Source: Amorphophallus konjac (Eukaryota; Streptophyta; Magnoliopsida; Alismatales; Araceae). Taken from it: a stretch of 64,000 nucleotides of DNA. Under the pieces are notes generated by a model. The model saw only the letters and a program-made list of their open reading frames with translations, had not been told where the DNA came from and ran no database searches. Location of the stretch: positions 329,165,829 to 329,229,828 of the forward strand of contig CM040125.1 of NCBI GenBank assembly GCA_022559845.1, given 5' to 3'. The position numbers were made by a program, and so were the translations under genes. Of the stretch, positions 1 to 10,490 are shown piece after piece (positions within the stretch are counted from its first letter, which is position 1; each line of letters begins with the position of its first letter).

Positions 1-1020
1 ATCTGGGAAGTGGTGGCTACATTTGATGCCTTGACAAAGAATGTCTTATTAACAGTGTTGTACCCCAGCCCTTCCTTTTGGAGATTCACTTTAGCCCCCA
101 ACAACCTATCCAGATTTTCTTTCCCATTTACAAATTTAGACAGGGAGCATTTCAAGTCTTGTATTTCATTTTCTAGAGAAGCAATTAACAATTCAGAATT
201 AGCATTCTCTTCTTCACATTTAGCCAATATTTCATTCCACATAGTATTTACAGTTTTGTGGCTTTCGATTTCTTGTTTAAGACTTACCAATCTATCTGAC
301 TTATCTAGAGTTACACACTTACCCTTTTCAAATGCCATCAATCTGTCAGATAGGGCAGTGTTCAACTGATTCATATTTTTAATTTCTTCTTTGAGTTTGT
401 CATTTTGCACTAACTCATTTAGTAGAACCTGATCATCACAAGATGTTTCATGTTTGTGTTTATTTTCAGAATTTTTTAGATTTTTCTGAAGTTCAACGTT
501 TACTATTCTAACAGCCTCAAATTTCTCAGAAATCAGATTATTCTGTTCTTCAAGTTTCTTGAATTTTTCTTGATCTTCTTCAATGTATTTTCTAAGAACT
601 CCATTTTCAGACTTCAATTTATTCAGTTCTGAACTAATACTGTCATGGTTTTTCAATTATTTTCTAAGACAATCATTTTCAGTTTTCAATACTTCAACAA
701 CTTCATTTTTAAAACTAATATTCATGACATCATTCAATTTCCTTTTCAGAGTTTTATTCTGTTCTCTAAATTTTTCATTTAATTCAAGCAATTCAGCATA
801 TGCATTCTCCCAATCATCTATAGAGAAATTTTCAAATGGATTACTTACCTCCTCATCATTTTGATCACTGCCGTGATCACTTCCATCAGCCATCATGTAT
901 CTGTCCTCCTTTTCCCAATTGACATCCATCAAATTTTTCAATATGACTTTAGCCGAGCTACATGTAGAAACACAAGGAAGTATGTTAATATCAATAACAG
1001 CTGTAGTGGACCTTTAGCTT
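1..1020 (-). pseudogene. Ty1/copia gag remnant (coiled-coil part), cut by window edge
   Basis: Minus-strand reading from about 1015 down to 1 gives a copia gag region. It runs through a segment homologous to the gag at 18000-18280 in this window (shared pattern DIN/DID-I-P-V then SDH-SDQ), followed by a long Glu/Lys/Asn-rich coiled coil. Near 30-100 lies the gag motif LDRLLGAKVNLQKEGLGYN, which plant copia elements carry just before the zinc knuckles. The longest open piece is 657-941, and a stop near 655 interrupts the same frame. The upstream half of gag is missing on this strand, and the zinc-knuckle part would lie left of base 1. Known: gag forms the retroelement particle. Inferred: SIRE/Maximus-type copia, dead copy. 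Confidence 0.75.
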
Positions 1021-1472
1021 ATTGTTTTCAATTATTTCGATGGCTCATCTGATGTGTGTGGGGTCATGAAGTGTGCCTTGCATATGGTTATGCTTTTGAT
1101 GATAACGAACCTTATAAATAACTCTATGTCTGCTTACATATGCGGTTGATGTCAGTGTGCATTCATGAGCTTTGCTATGCTTTCTTGTATTTCAATTGAG
1201 TCGTTGTGTTCTTGAGCAAGTCTCCATAGTTAAGATTGATTTTTCCATATTGCTAGACATGCATATAAGCTCGTGGATGGTTATGAGTAGAAGGTCTATG
1301 CATATGCTTATGTGTCTAGTTAAGGAGCTTTTATCACTCATAATCCATGATTTTGATATCCATGTAGATCTCATGTTCTACATTGTCTTTTACAGGAGAG
1401 AGATGATTGGAAGACACCTACAAATCACATGGATGCATGGTAATATCTATTTATGTGAATCTTGATGAAAGA
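1021..1472. other. Unassigned AT-rich flank of NA-1
   Basis: No gene seen. The sequence is rich in ATGCATATG-like words, like the non-coding 3' interior of the copia at 16060-59765. It ends in AAAGA (1468-1472), the left target-site copy of NA-1, and continues after that element at 9903. Confidence 0.4.
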
Positions 1473-3522
1473 TGATGGGAATCGACACCGAGCCTGTACT
1501 TTTTCTTTTGCATTTATGTCCTTTTAGTTTGTGTTTATATCCTTGGGAAAGTATGTACGCAAATGTAAGGCTTTATAAGCCAAGGAGTCATTCCCATGGA
1601 TTGTGTGGGTTTTTGTGCAATTATGCAGTAGGACCAGCAAGGGGGCCCTCAGCCCTTTCCCATTGGTCCGTGTCATCTTGTGGGCCTGGTCAACCTTCCT
1701 AGGTGGACATCTAGAAGGGTGGGCTGGTCATATGGACACATGGGGTTAAAGGGGTCAACATTCTAATAGGTTGGCCACCTACCCCATTCAACCTTACACA
1801 TGGTCAATAGGCCGCCACCTTCGCCTTGATTTTTTTATTAGTTTTTGTGTGTTATTCACACCTCTTCCCAGCCCTTCAATCCCCACCCCTAGATCCAAGG
1901 GTTGAGGTTGGATTTGGTTGGAATCATATATAAGCTTGTATTTTCATGTGAAAATTAGTGAAAATTCAAAATTTTGTTGAATGCCAAGAAGGCTCTTGCG
2001 CCCCCAGCCCTCTCCCCCTGGTTTCCTCTCCTCAAACCTCCAGTTCTAGAGTGTATCAATCTTCTATCTCCCCCTCTCAACCTCTGATCTTCATCTGTGC
2101 CGCCGCCGCCGCCATTCGTGCCGCCTTCGAGCCGCCGTGAATCCGTCTTCGGTTTTCTGTCCTGCTGGATAGAGGTGTCTTCACGAAAATCCTGCTACCA
2201 GCCACGGCCTCTTCGTGGTGTGTAATTTTTATGGTGTGTTCCTATCTTCCATCCCATCATCCACAAAAGAATTCAGGTCGAAAATCCTTCGTTTGATAGT
2301 TTTGTAATTTCGGTCTTCAATCACTCCCAGATCTGTCATGTCTCTGTCTACAGTGATAGCAGCTCTGAGTTTCCCATCTCCGACCTTCTTTTTGATTTTT
2401 TTTTGGGCTCCCAACTTTACTGGGCGTTCTGTCCATCATCCCCTACATCCACCATTTTTCTTGATTTTTGATCCGCCATCTATCCATTTTTAAAAATTCG
2501 TGTTCTATCTCTGCTACAGTGTTTTCAGCTAATTCCTAGATCCGACCACCTTCCAGTTCAAAAATCAGAGCACATCACAGCCACCTCCAAATCCTTCATA
2601 AAAAATACTTCGGTTTCCTAGCTTGATTTACTACAACTTTTCTACAGATCGGTCAAAGGCAGTTCTCAGACAAGTTCTCTGCAGATCTGAGAGTCCGGTC
2701 ACTGTACAACAGCAACTCAAAAATTCATTAAAGCCAAGATCCGTGCAGATCCAGGTCTGATCTCTAGGCCTAGGTTGAATTATTTGAAGAGAGCTTTCCA
2801 ACGGCGCCAGTTTCGTGTCGATCCGACATCGGGGCTGATCGCAACGTCCATTCTCGCCGGAGCGCGCGCTGAAAACCAGAAGCTACAGATCCGTGGCCGG
2901 TTATTCCGACCGGCGCCGAACGGAGCCGCCCGGCCTCCGGCCGGCGAAGTAGCGTGGCGCCAGCCCGAGGTGCGCTTCCCTAAGTGTCCCCACTACAGCG
3001 GTGCCACCGGGTCCCACACGGCCCCTCCGGACAGCACGTGGTCCCCACCGTCACTAGTTCGGGTGTTGCCGAAGCTACGCGAGAAGCCGCCCGTCAACCC
3101 GAATTCGGTCCTCCCGGATCCCATTCTGTAGCCCTTTACATCCCTGCATAGAGTGGGCAGCGACGTGTGTTGCTGTAATATTGTGTATTATTGTTCCGGG
3201 AGTACGAGTTTCGGCCGGGTCCGTCTTCCCCACGCCGAGCGCGTGGAGGTTTCGTTCTCGCTCCCTACACTCGGCATTTGCTTATTTTCATATATACTTA
3301 TTTATGCCACTGCTAGAGAGCATGTTCTAGGATTGTAGCTCGCTTTATATTTATATCACCGCTGCTGCGAGAGAGAGCGTTACCGTCCCGTGACCCGATC
3401 CGGGCACGAAAGTGTGAATTGACCACCCTAGCTCTAGCCGGTTTCTCAACCGTGCACGTCCGACGCTTCCCTCGTTAAGGGACGATCGCGAGCTTGCCGT
3501 GTCCGTGTCTCGTCCCGCATCA
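1473..3522 (+). repeat. NA-1 5' LTR
   Basis: 2050-bp LTR, TG...CA. A TATA box TATATAAG lies at 1927-1934. The second half is GC-rich (CCG-repeat patch near 2098-2112) and carries the hairpin CCACGC(3230-3235)/GCGTGG(3241-3246), also present in the related LTRs of the solo LTR and NA-2. Open frames inside it have no family resemblance and are treated as chance. Confidence 0.9.
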
Positions 3523-3525
3523 ATT

Positions 3526-3537
3526 TGGTATCAGAGC
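3526..3537 (+). other. NA-1 primer binding site (tRNA-iMet)
   Basis: TGGTATCAGAGC, complementary to the 3' end of plant initiator tRNA-Met, three bases after the 5' LTR end. It would prime minus-strand cDNA synthesis. Confidence 0.9.
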
Positions 3538-3856
3538 GAGTTGAGTCTAGGGTGTCCAAAATAAAAAAAAAAGAGTGTCATTTAAGTCTAAGTGTCTAAG
3601 TTGGTCTTAGGAGTTGCATTTGCATACCATTAATCGGTATATGAAAAGGTGTTGTCCGAACGTTAGGCTACGCCTATCGGGAAGGCCTCACACTTACGCG
3701 AGTGATCTTCGGATCGATTAACTCCGCCACGTACCGAGTCTTGGTGTCTTGTCCTTAGTGTGCATGCATCCCAAACCGTGCATAGTCGGTCTAGTGTCTT
3801 GTCCAAATGGCCTTGCATATCCATTCCTAGGGATCCATTTTCGTATTTTGGCAACT

Positions 3857-4263
3857 ATGGCCAACCCATGTCGACCCGTCCAAGGCGATAGGTCCGTGTC
3901 CGAGTACATTCGGGCATATCATACGTATTGGTTGGAACATGGCTTGGGAGAGGAGAGCAACACGGCCGCATTTCAGTTCCGGAGAGGTTTGAGCCTTCAC
4001 TTCCAGTTAGAATGTCTTATCCGCAATGCATTCTCTCTAGCGGAATCCTATACGGTCGCTCTAGTGGTCGAGCCATTTGAGTCACACTTTTCTCGGTATG
4101 GTGGCTTTCGACAAGCATCCACCTCCCAGCCGCCTACACCATGGCCTTCACCACTCGAGAGAGTTCCAATGTCATCCCTCTCTATTTCCGAATTTGATTC
4201 GGAATCCTCTCATTTGGAACCACCAAGGCCCGAGCCACCCGTATTTCTAACGGGTACGCTTTT
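3857..4263 (+). pseudogene. NA-1 gag, 5' part, interrupted by solo LTR
   Basis: The start chosen is the ATG at 3857 (MANPCRPVQG); the same frame is open from 3749 without a better start. Residues about 13-75 resemble the Retrotrans_gag core: SVSEYIRAYHTYWLEHGLG, then FRRGLSLHFQ, then a LAESYTVALVVE helix. A Ser/Pro-rich linker follows. The frame runs on to a stop at 4387 only because it enters the inserted solo LTR at 4264. Removing the solo LTR with one duplication copy keeps the same frame open into 6554-6722, so gag was fused directly to the unknown domain. No zinc knuckle or protease lies between them. The gag call is by motif and moderately sure. Confidence 0.65.
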
Positions 4264-6548
4264 TGGTGCGGACACCCGAGCAGTTGAGCGGCGCGACACG
4301 CCGAGCCACCGGTACCGCACACGGAGCACGACTCGAGCCACCTCAGCGTCCATCTGGCTCGGAGACAGCCTGGAGACTCCGCCTTGAGCCTCCCCATTTT
4401 TCATATTTAATTAGACTTTATTTGTGTGTAAGGTGTGTTTATTTCATTTTATACGATTTGCAATTATGAGTGTACGAGGGGCTTATTTGTAAAATGGGAC
4501 CCCTGGGCCCCATGGGACCCCCAGGCCCCCTCCCATTAGTCCATATCAGCCTTGTGGGGTTGGTCAACATCCAAGGTGGACATCTAGAAGCCTTGACTAG
4601 TCAATTGTCCACATGGGGGACAAGGGACCAAAATGGTCAACAATTCCAACCAAACCCACCTACCATGTCCCCCCCTTGGTCAAGGTGCGCCCCCCTCCCC
4701 ATTTGTTTATTATTTTTGTTGTGTTTTGATCAAACTTCATCCTAGCCATCCATCCCTAACCCCTAGATCCAACGGTGGAGGATAGATTAGATGGGTGACC
4801 TATATATGCTTGTATTTTCCTATTTTCATGAATTAATGTCATTTGAATTGAAAAAAAGCTTGAAGCTCCAGCCTTGGTGCGCCCCCTTCTCATCTCCCTC
4901 TCCCCCTTGAAGCTGTGAAGGCTTCCTTCTGGTGGTGAGACTCCACCCTATCAGTTCCGGTCGCCGCCGCCGCCGCCACCGCCACGAGCCGCCACCGCAC
5001 CACCATCGCCGTCAACGGAGTTCTGCCCGCGCAGTACCATAGGAGCTTCCACGAATTTCCTGTCTCAGCCCCGAGCTCAGATAGATCTGGGGATTTTATT
5101 GGGTGTTTCAGAGGTGTCAAGGACATCCCAAAAATTTTGGTTTGACATTCAGATCTAGTTTCATATTTTTTGATTTTCGTCCACTCTTCCATTTCGGTTC
5201 TGCCAGAGTTCTGTCCAGATTCATCCCCGCCCTGAGTTTCACGTCTTAGGTCCACTTTTTAATTTATGTTGGTTCGCCAAATTTTACTGGAGGTTCCACC
5301 CATCCACCCCTTCATCCAAAATTTTTCTCAATTTTTGTTTCGTCCATTTCATATTTTCTAAAAATCGTTCTCAGTCCCAGCTACAGTTCTGTCCCCCTGT
5401 TCCCAGATCTGACCACCAGTCACCCCAAAAATCATAGTACATCACCACCACCTCCAAATCAAATTCCAAAAATAGTCCCAGTTCCGGGGTTTGATCCCCT
5501 ACAACTTTGAAGAAGAGCTCAAGAGCGGAATCGGAGGGTTACTAGGCGGTCAACGGTGGTTCTTAGACAAGTACCATGCAAATCTGAGGTTTCGGTTACT
5601 GTACAACAGGGGCTTGTAAATTCAATAAAGTTCTGATCCGACCAAATCAAGCAGATCTCTCTAGGTCTAGATCGAAGCATTTGAAGAGAGATTTCCAACG
5701 ATAGCTCATGTGTCCCGATCCGACGTCGGGATTGATCACAGCGACCGTTTTCGCCGGAGCGCGCGCCTGAAAACAGCAACTAAAAATCCGTGGGCAGCAA
5801 CTTCAAAGCTTGGGAATCGGGACCGATCGACCCCCGATTGGTGTTCCCGGCCGACCGCCGTCCGTGGAGGCGCGCCACCAGGGGTCCCCATCATAGTGGG
5901 TCCCACCCCCGCAGATCCGGAGGACCGCGCCATCCGTGGGCCCCGCGGGCCCGCAGAACCCGCCGTTCAGAAAGCACGAAAACGCGGAGTTCGGCATCGC
6001 CGGGCGACATCAAGATGCTGCCCGTCAACCCGAGTTGTGTGATTCCTGGACCCCACATGTGACCTTTTACCTCCCTACGTGGAGTGGGTCAAATCATTGT
6101 ACTGTTGTAAAGTTGTTTAACCGGGGATCCGTAATTCGGCCGGGGTTGTCTTCGCCACGCCGGGTGCGTGGAGGTAATGGTCCGAACCTCTTGGCATTCA
6201 TTTGCTTAGCTAGTATACGGTCTTTTACCGCTGCCGAGAGTGTAGGTACTATCCCATGTGTCCATGTCACCGCTGTGAGAGTGAGAGTGACCCGTCCTGT
6301 GACTCGATCCGAGTCTGAAAGTTGAGTCGGACTACCCTTGACCTCCGCCGGTTCCTTAACCGCGCACGGTCCACGCTTTCCCTCGCTTGGGATGGCGAGT
6401 GAGCTTCCACTTCTGTTAGCGACATTTTGCCACTAGGAGCTCGTAGTGTCGGGCTTAGAGTCTCCCTGGTGTGTGCTGCTGGTCGCGTCTTCATCTAGAG
6501 TCCGAGGGTGGCACCATATAGTGACGTCTCCGTGTCCGTCCCGCATCA
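4264..6548 (+). mobile_element. Solo LTR of a sister family, inserted in NA-1
   Basis: 2285 bp, beginning TGGTGCGGACACCCGAG and ending CCCGCATCA, flanked by perfect 5-bp duplications CTTTT at 4259-4263 and 6549-6553. It resembles both NA-1 and NA-2 LTRs: a shared GGTGGACATCTAGAAG block, TATA-like TATATATG at 4801-4808, a GCCGGAGCGCGC block near 5753-5765, and the hairpin CCACGC(6155-6160)/GCGTGG(6166-6171). There is no interior, PBS or second LTR, as expected after LTR-LTR recombination of a full element. Its first about 120 bases keep an open frame ending near 4387, resembling the C-terminal tail coded by the NA-2 LTR. Confidence 0.92.
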
Positions 6549-7361
6549 CTTTTCATAGCCGAGCCGCTTCGTCGTTGGCTCAAGGATGGTTTGGTCCCAC
6601 CTCCCTTCCCATTCATGGACCCCATCCTATCTCTAGTGCCCGTCAACTCCTACCACACAACTTTTCGGTCTAGTCACCATGTCGATACTTTGGATGACCT
6701 TATTATGGGATTAGATTCACAATAGAAGTTGACGCATCTTTGGGCCCGAGGCTTTGACCAACCCGCTAGTCTTAGCTTCACCCATCCGGCCTTAGGATCC
6801 ATTACCTCCGTGTGCACCGTGGGGTGTGTCACCACGGAGATTCTTCTACTCCTCCCGATGCCGGCCGAGTCCGACTTCGTTCCTTTTTGCCCAAGGGAGG
6901 AATCCTATTTTCTATACATGTCCGTCGTCCCACCGATCATAATGTATGGCGGTGACTATGAATTCCAAACTTGGGACCATGTCATGTTGGAACTCACTTC
7001 ATGGGGTCACACCTTCTTCGACCCTTTTGACCCCTTCACTAGTGAACCTCCCGAGTTTTCATACTCACTACCCTTCTTTCGCGGAGTTCACTATCCCACC
7101 TTTTCCACTCGGGCCAAGCAAACTCCACATAGCCATAGGTCCGAACCATCATTCGGGGGTAAGGAAGACTTTGGTTTCCCCGATCCCTCTAAACCACCCG
7201 CACCTCCTGGACTTCCCGCATCCAAGCCCAATGTCCATGATTGGTGCATCGTAGTATGTCTAGGAGTTCCCCATGACGTCAACCTTCGGTTACGTCAAAT
7301 GCATGCATGGCACACATTCGGGTGTCCTGGTCCGCCGTCACCCATGTACGGGTCGGACTAA
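6549..7361 (+). pseudogene. NA-1 conserved domain of unknown function (continuation of gag fusion)
   Basis: This continues the frame broken at 4263. It aligns by eye along most of its length with residues about 214-507 of the NA-2 ORF. Shared landmarks are RWL-[KR]-[DE]-G, HTTFRS, LPALGSITSV/HPALGSITSV, T-E-LLL-P-P-DFVP, REE, FFDPFDP and a closing FGCPGPP. I do not recognise the domain; it shows no RT, RNase H, protease or integrase motif, and no signal peptide or membrane segment. A TAG at 6723-6725 replaces the Trp found at the equivalent place in NA-2, so this copy is broken. The downstream piece is open from 6729 to the TAA at 7361. Confidence 0.6.
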
Positions 7362-7805
7362 CATTAGGTATGTCTAGGGTCATATATGAGTCGGTGTGTT
7401 TTCCTTGTGTGGTTTGTCTTGTGTGGTTTGTTTACATGGTTTGTGTGTAGTTTGAGAGTCTGCATGTGTCTTGTGCAAGCTCGTTGTCGTTCTCTTATGA
7501 GTAAGAGACGAGTGGACTCGCTCGATGAGTATGGGATCGGTTCTATAGCTACACCAGGATCTAGTCACCTACAGGGACTCAGCGGTGATTCCTCGTGAGT
7601 CTTCGAGCCGCCTCCTTCCCTTTTGAGAGTCCCCCATTCGGAGTGTTCACCTTTAGCCCATAGTAGTTCGTGCATATCGAGTATATATGGAATGAGCAGG
7701 TGACGGTCACTTGGAGTGGAGCATACCCGCGTTACTTGGCACGGTGACGGATCCGCCGGAGTACTCGAGCATCCCTACCCCTACCCGACGGGGTCGAGTT
7801 CCTCC
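7362..7805 (+). pseudogene. NA-1 decayed integrase-C/chromodomain region
   Basis: No long frame survives. DNA similarity to the 3' coding end of NA-2 is visible in patches: GGATGAGCAGGTGAC of NA-2 corresponds to GAATGAGCAGGTGACGG near 7690, and GACGGGGTCGAGTTC (7788-7802) just before the purine tract is near identical in both. This stretch is therefore a degraded copy of the chromodomain-like tail. Confidence 0.45.
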
Positions 7806-7819
7806 CACCCGGGGAGAGT
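7806..7819 (+). other. NA-1 polypurine tract region
   Basis: CACCCGGGGAGAGT directly precedes the 3' LTR. NA-2 has CACCCGGGGAGAAT at the same place. It primes plus-strand DNA in this lineage. Confidence 0.7.
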
Positions 7820-9897
7820 TGATGGGAATCGACACCGAGCCTGTATTTTTTATTTTGCATTTATGTCCTTTTAGTTTGTGTTTATATCCTTGGGAAAGTA
7901 TGTACGTAAATGTAAGGCTTTATAAGCCAAGGAGTCATTCCCATAGATTGTGTGGGTTTTTGTGCAATTATGCAGTAGGACCAGCAAGGGGGCCCTCAGC
8001 CCTTTCCCATTGGTCCATGTCACCTTGTGGGCCTGGTCAACCTTCCTAGGTGGACATCTAGAAGGGTGGGCTGGTCATATGGACACATGGGGTTAAAGGG
8101 GTCAACATTCTAATAGGTTGGCCACCTATCCCATTCAACCTTACACATGGTCAATAGGCCGCCCCCTTCCCCTTGATTTTTTTATTAGTTTTTGTGTGTT
8201 ATTCACACCTCATCCCAGCTCTTCAATCCCCACCCCTAGATCCAAGGGTTGAGGTTGGATTTGGTTGGAATCATATATAAGCTTGTATTTTCATGTGAAA
8301 ATTAGTGAAAATTCAGAAATTTTGTTGAATGCCAAGAAGGCTCTTGCGCCCCCAGCCCTCTCCCCCTGGTTTCCTCTCCTCAAATCTCAAGTTCTAGAGT
8401 GTATCAATCTTCTATCTCCCCCTCTGAACCTCTGATCTTCATCTGTGCCGCCGCAGCCGCCATTCGTGTCGCCTTCGAGCCGCCGCGAATCCGTCTTCGG
8501 TTTTCTGTCCTGCTGGATAGAGGTGTCTTCACAAAAATCCTGCTACCAGCCACGGCCTCTTCGTGGTGTGTAATTTTTATGTTGTGTTCTTATCTTCCAT
8601 CCCATCATCCACAAAAACATTCAGGTCCAAAATCCTTCGTTTGATATTTTTGAAATTTCGGTCTTCAATCACTCCCAGATCTGTCTTGTCTCTGTCTACA
8701 GTGACAGTAGCTCTGAGTTTCCCATCTTCGACCTTCTTTTTGATTTTTATTGGGGCTCCCAATTTTATTGGGCGTTCTGTCCATCATCCCCTACATCCAC
8801 CATTTTTATTGATTTTTTATCCACCATCTATCCATTTTTAAAATTCGTGTCTATCTCTGCTACAGTGTTTTCAGCTAATTCCCAGATCCGACCACCTTCC
8901 AGTTCAAAAATCAGAACAAATCACAGCCACCTACAACTCCTTCATAAAAAATAGTTCTGGTTTCTAGCTTGATTTACTACAACTTTCCTGAAGACCACCA
9001 CTTCAGATTCGGACGTTCACATATCGGTCAAAGGCAGTTCTCAGACAAGTTCTCTACAGATCTGAGTGTCCGGTCACTGTACAACAGCAACTCAAAAATT
9101 CATTAAAGCCAAGATCCGTGCAGATCCAGGTCTGATCTCTAGGCCTAGGTTGAAGTATTTGAAGTGAGCTTTCCAACGGCGCCAGTTTCGTGTCGATCCG
9201 ACATCGGGGATGATCGCAGCGTCCATTCTCGCCGGAGCGCGCTCTGAAAACCAGAAGCTGCAGATCCGTGGCCGGTTATTCCGACCGGCGCCGAACGGAG
9301 CCGCCCGGCCTCCGGCCGGTGAACCAGCGTGCCGCCAGCCCGGGGAGCGCTTCCCTAAGTGTCTCCACTACAGCGGTGCCACCGGGTCCCACACGGCCCC
9401 TCTGGACAGCACATGGGCCCCACCGTCACTAGTTCGGGTGTTGCCGAAGCTACGCGAGAAGCCGCCCGTTAACCCGAATTCGGTCCTCTCGGACCCCATT
9501 GTGTAGTCCTTTACCTCCCTACGTGGAGTGGGCAGCGACGTGTGTTGCTGTAATATTGTGTATTATTGTTCTGGGAGTACGAGTTTCGGCCGGGTCCGTC
9601 TTCCCCACGCCGAGCGCGTGGAGGTATCGTTCTCACTCCCTACACTCGGCATTTGCTTATTTTCATATATACTTGTTTATGCCACTGCTAGAGAGCATGT
9701 TCTAGGATCGTAGCTCGCTTTATATTTATATCACCGCTACGGCGAGAGAGAGCGTTACCGTCCCGTGACCCGATCCGGGCACGAAAGTGTGAATTGACCA
9801 CCCTAGCTCTAGCCGGTTTCTCAACCGTGCACGTCCGACACTTCCCTCGTTAAGGGATGATCGCGAGCTTGTCGTGTCCGTGTCTCGTCCCGCATCA
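7820..9897 (+). repeat. NA-1 3' LTR
   Basis: 2078-bp partner of the 5' LTR, TG...CA, TATA box TATATAAG at 8274-8281. It carries an extra segment near 8990-9020 relative to the left copy, giving most of the length difference. It is followed by AAAGA at 9898-9902. Confidence 0.9.
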
Positions 9898-9902
9898 AAA
9901 GA

Positions 9903-10490
9903 GGTTGACATGTGGTGTAATAGGTTTTTATGCTAGATGCATAGTTTGAATTCCTCATGAAATTGGTGGCTGAAATGAATTGATAGAAACTCTCATAAAG
10001 ATTGATATTCATTTTGTTCATGTTGAACTTTAGCATAGGCTTTCATGCCCTTTCATTGTGTGGACCTATCAAAGGATGGTGTCGACCCCATGTTTTTAAG
10101 CATCACTCCAATGCAAATTGTTCATGGTTCTGTGAAGAGAACTTGTGTTAAATTCAATCATATCGTTCATGTGGATTTTGGTTTTATAATGCCACTCTTG
10201 TTACACTTGATGCATAAAGTTCATTGCTATATGAGCTTGATTCTTTGATGATGATAAACAATGTTTTCAAAAGAGTTTTTATGCACATTGAACATGGATT
10301 TTAATGTATGTGCCTTTTCCACTTTCTTCATGGTTACAAGTTGCTCATACCTTGTTCACATGCAAAGAAATATCCTTCGATCTTTAGCTTAGAGCATTTG
10401 TGGTTCAAAGTGTTCGTATGCACCTTGAACATGGGTTTCATGTATATACTTCATGCATTTATCATTTGGATTATTGAGCTAAAGTTCTAA
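9903..10490 (+). other. Unassigned flank right of NA-1
   Basis: Continuation of 1021-1472 across the NA-1 insertion. AT-rich; a TTTGATGATGAT stretch near 10242-10253 resembles words at the start of copia LTRs here. It may be the 5' part of the copia LTR that follows, but no TG boundary could be fixed. No gene seen. Confidence 0.35.

Larger units (their letters stand above)
1473..9897 (+). mobile_element. NA-1: non-autonomous Ty3/gypsy-like LTR retrotransposon
   Basis: Both LTRs begin TGATGGGAATCGACACC and end CCCGCATCA. The element is flanked by perfect 5-bp duplications AAAGA at 1468-1472 and 9898-9902. A tRNA-iMet PBS follows the left LTR, and a purine tract CACCCGGGGAGAGT precedes the right one. 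The interior (3523-7819) is cut by a solo LTR of a related family. Without it only about 2 kb remain, coding gag, an unknown conserved domain and a decayed chromodomain-like tail. No RT, RNase H or integrase-core motif is visible, so it would need enzymes in trans. The LTR pair differs by scattered substitutions and a short indel near 9000, clearly more than the NA-2 pair, so NA-1 is older. Confidence 0.9.

Noticed and set aside
3663..3909. Minus-strand frames opposite the NA-1 gag start
   Set aside because: They are shadows of the plus-strand gag frame without motifs.
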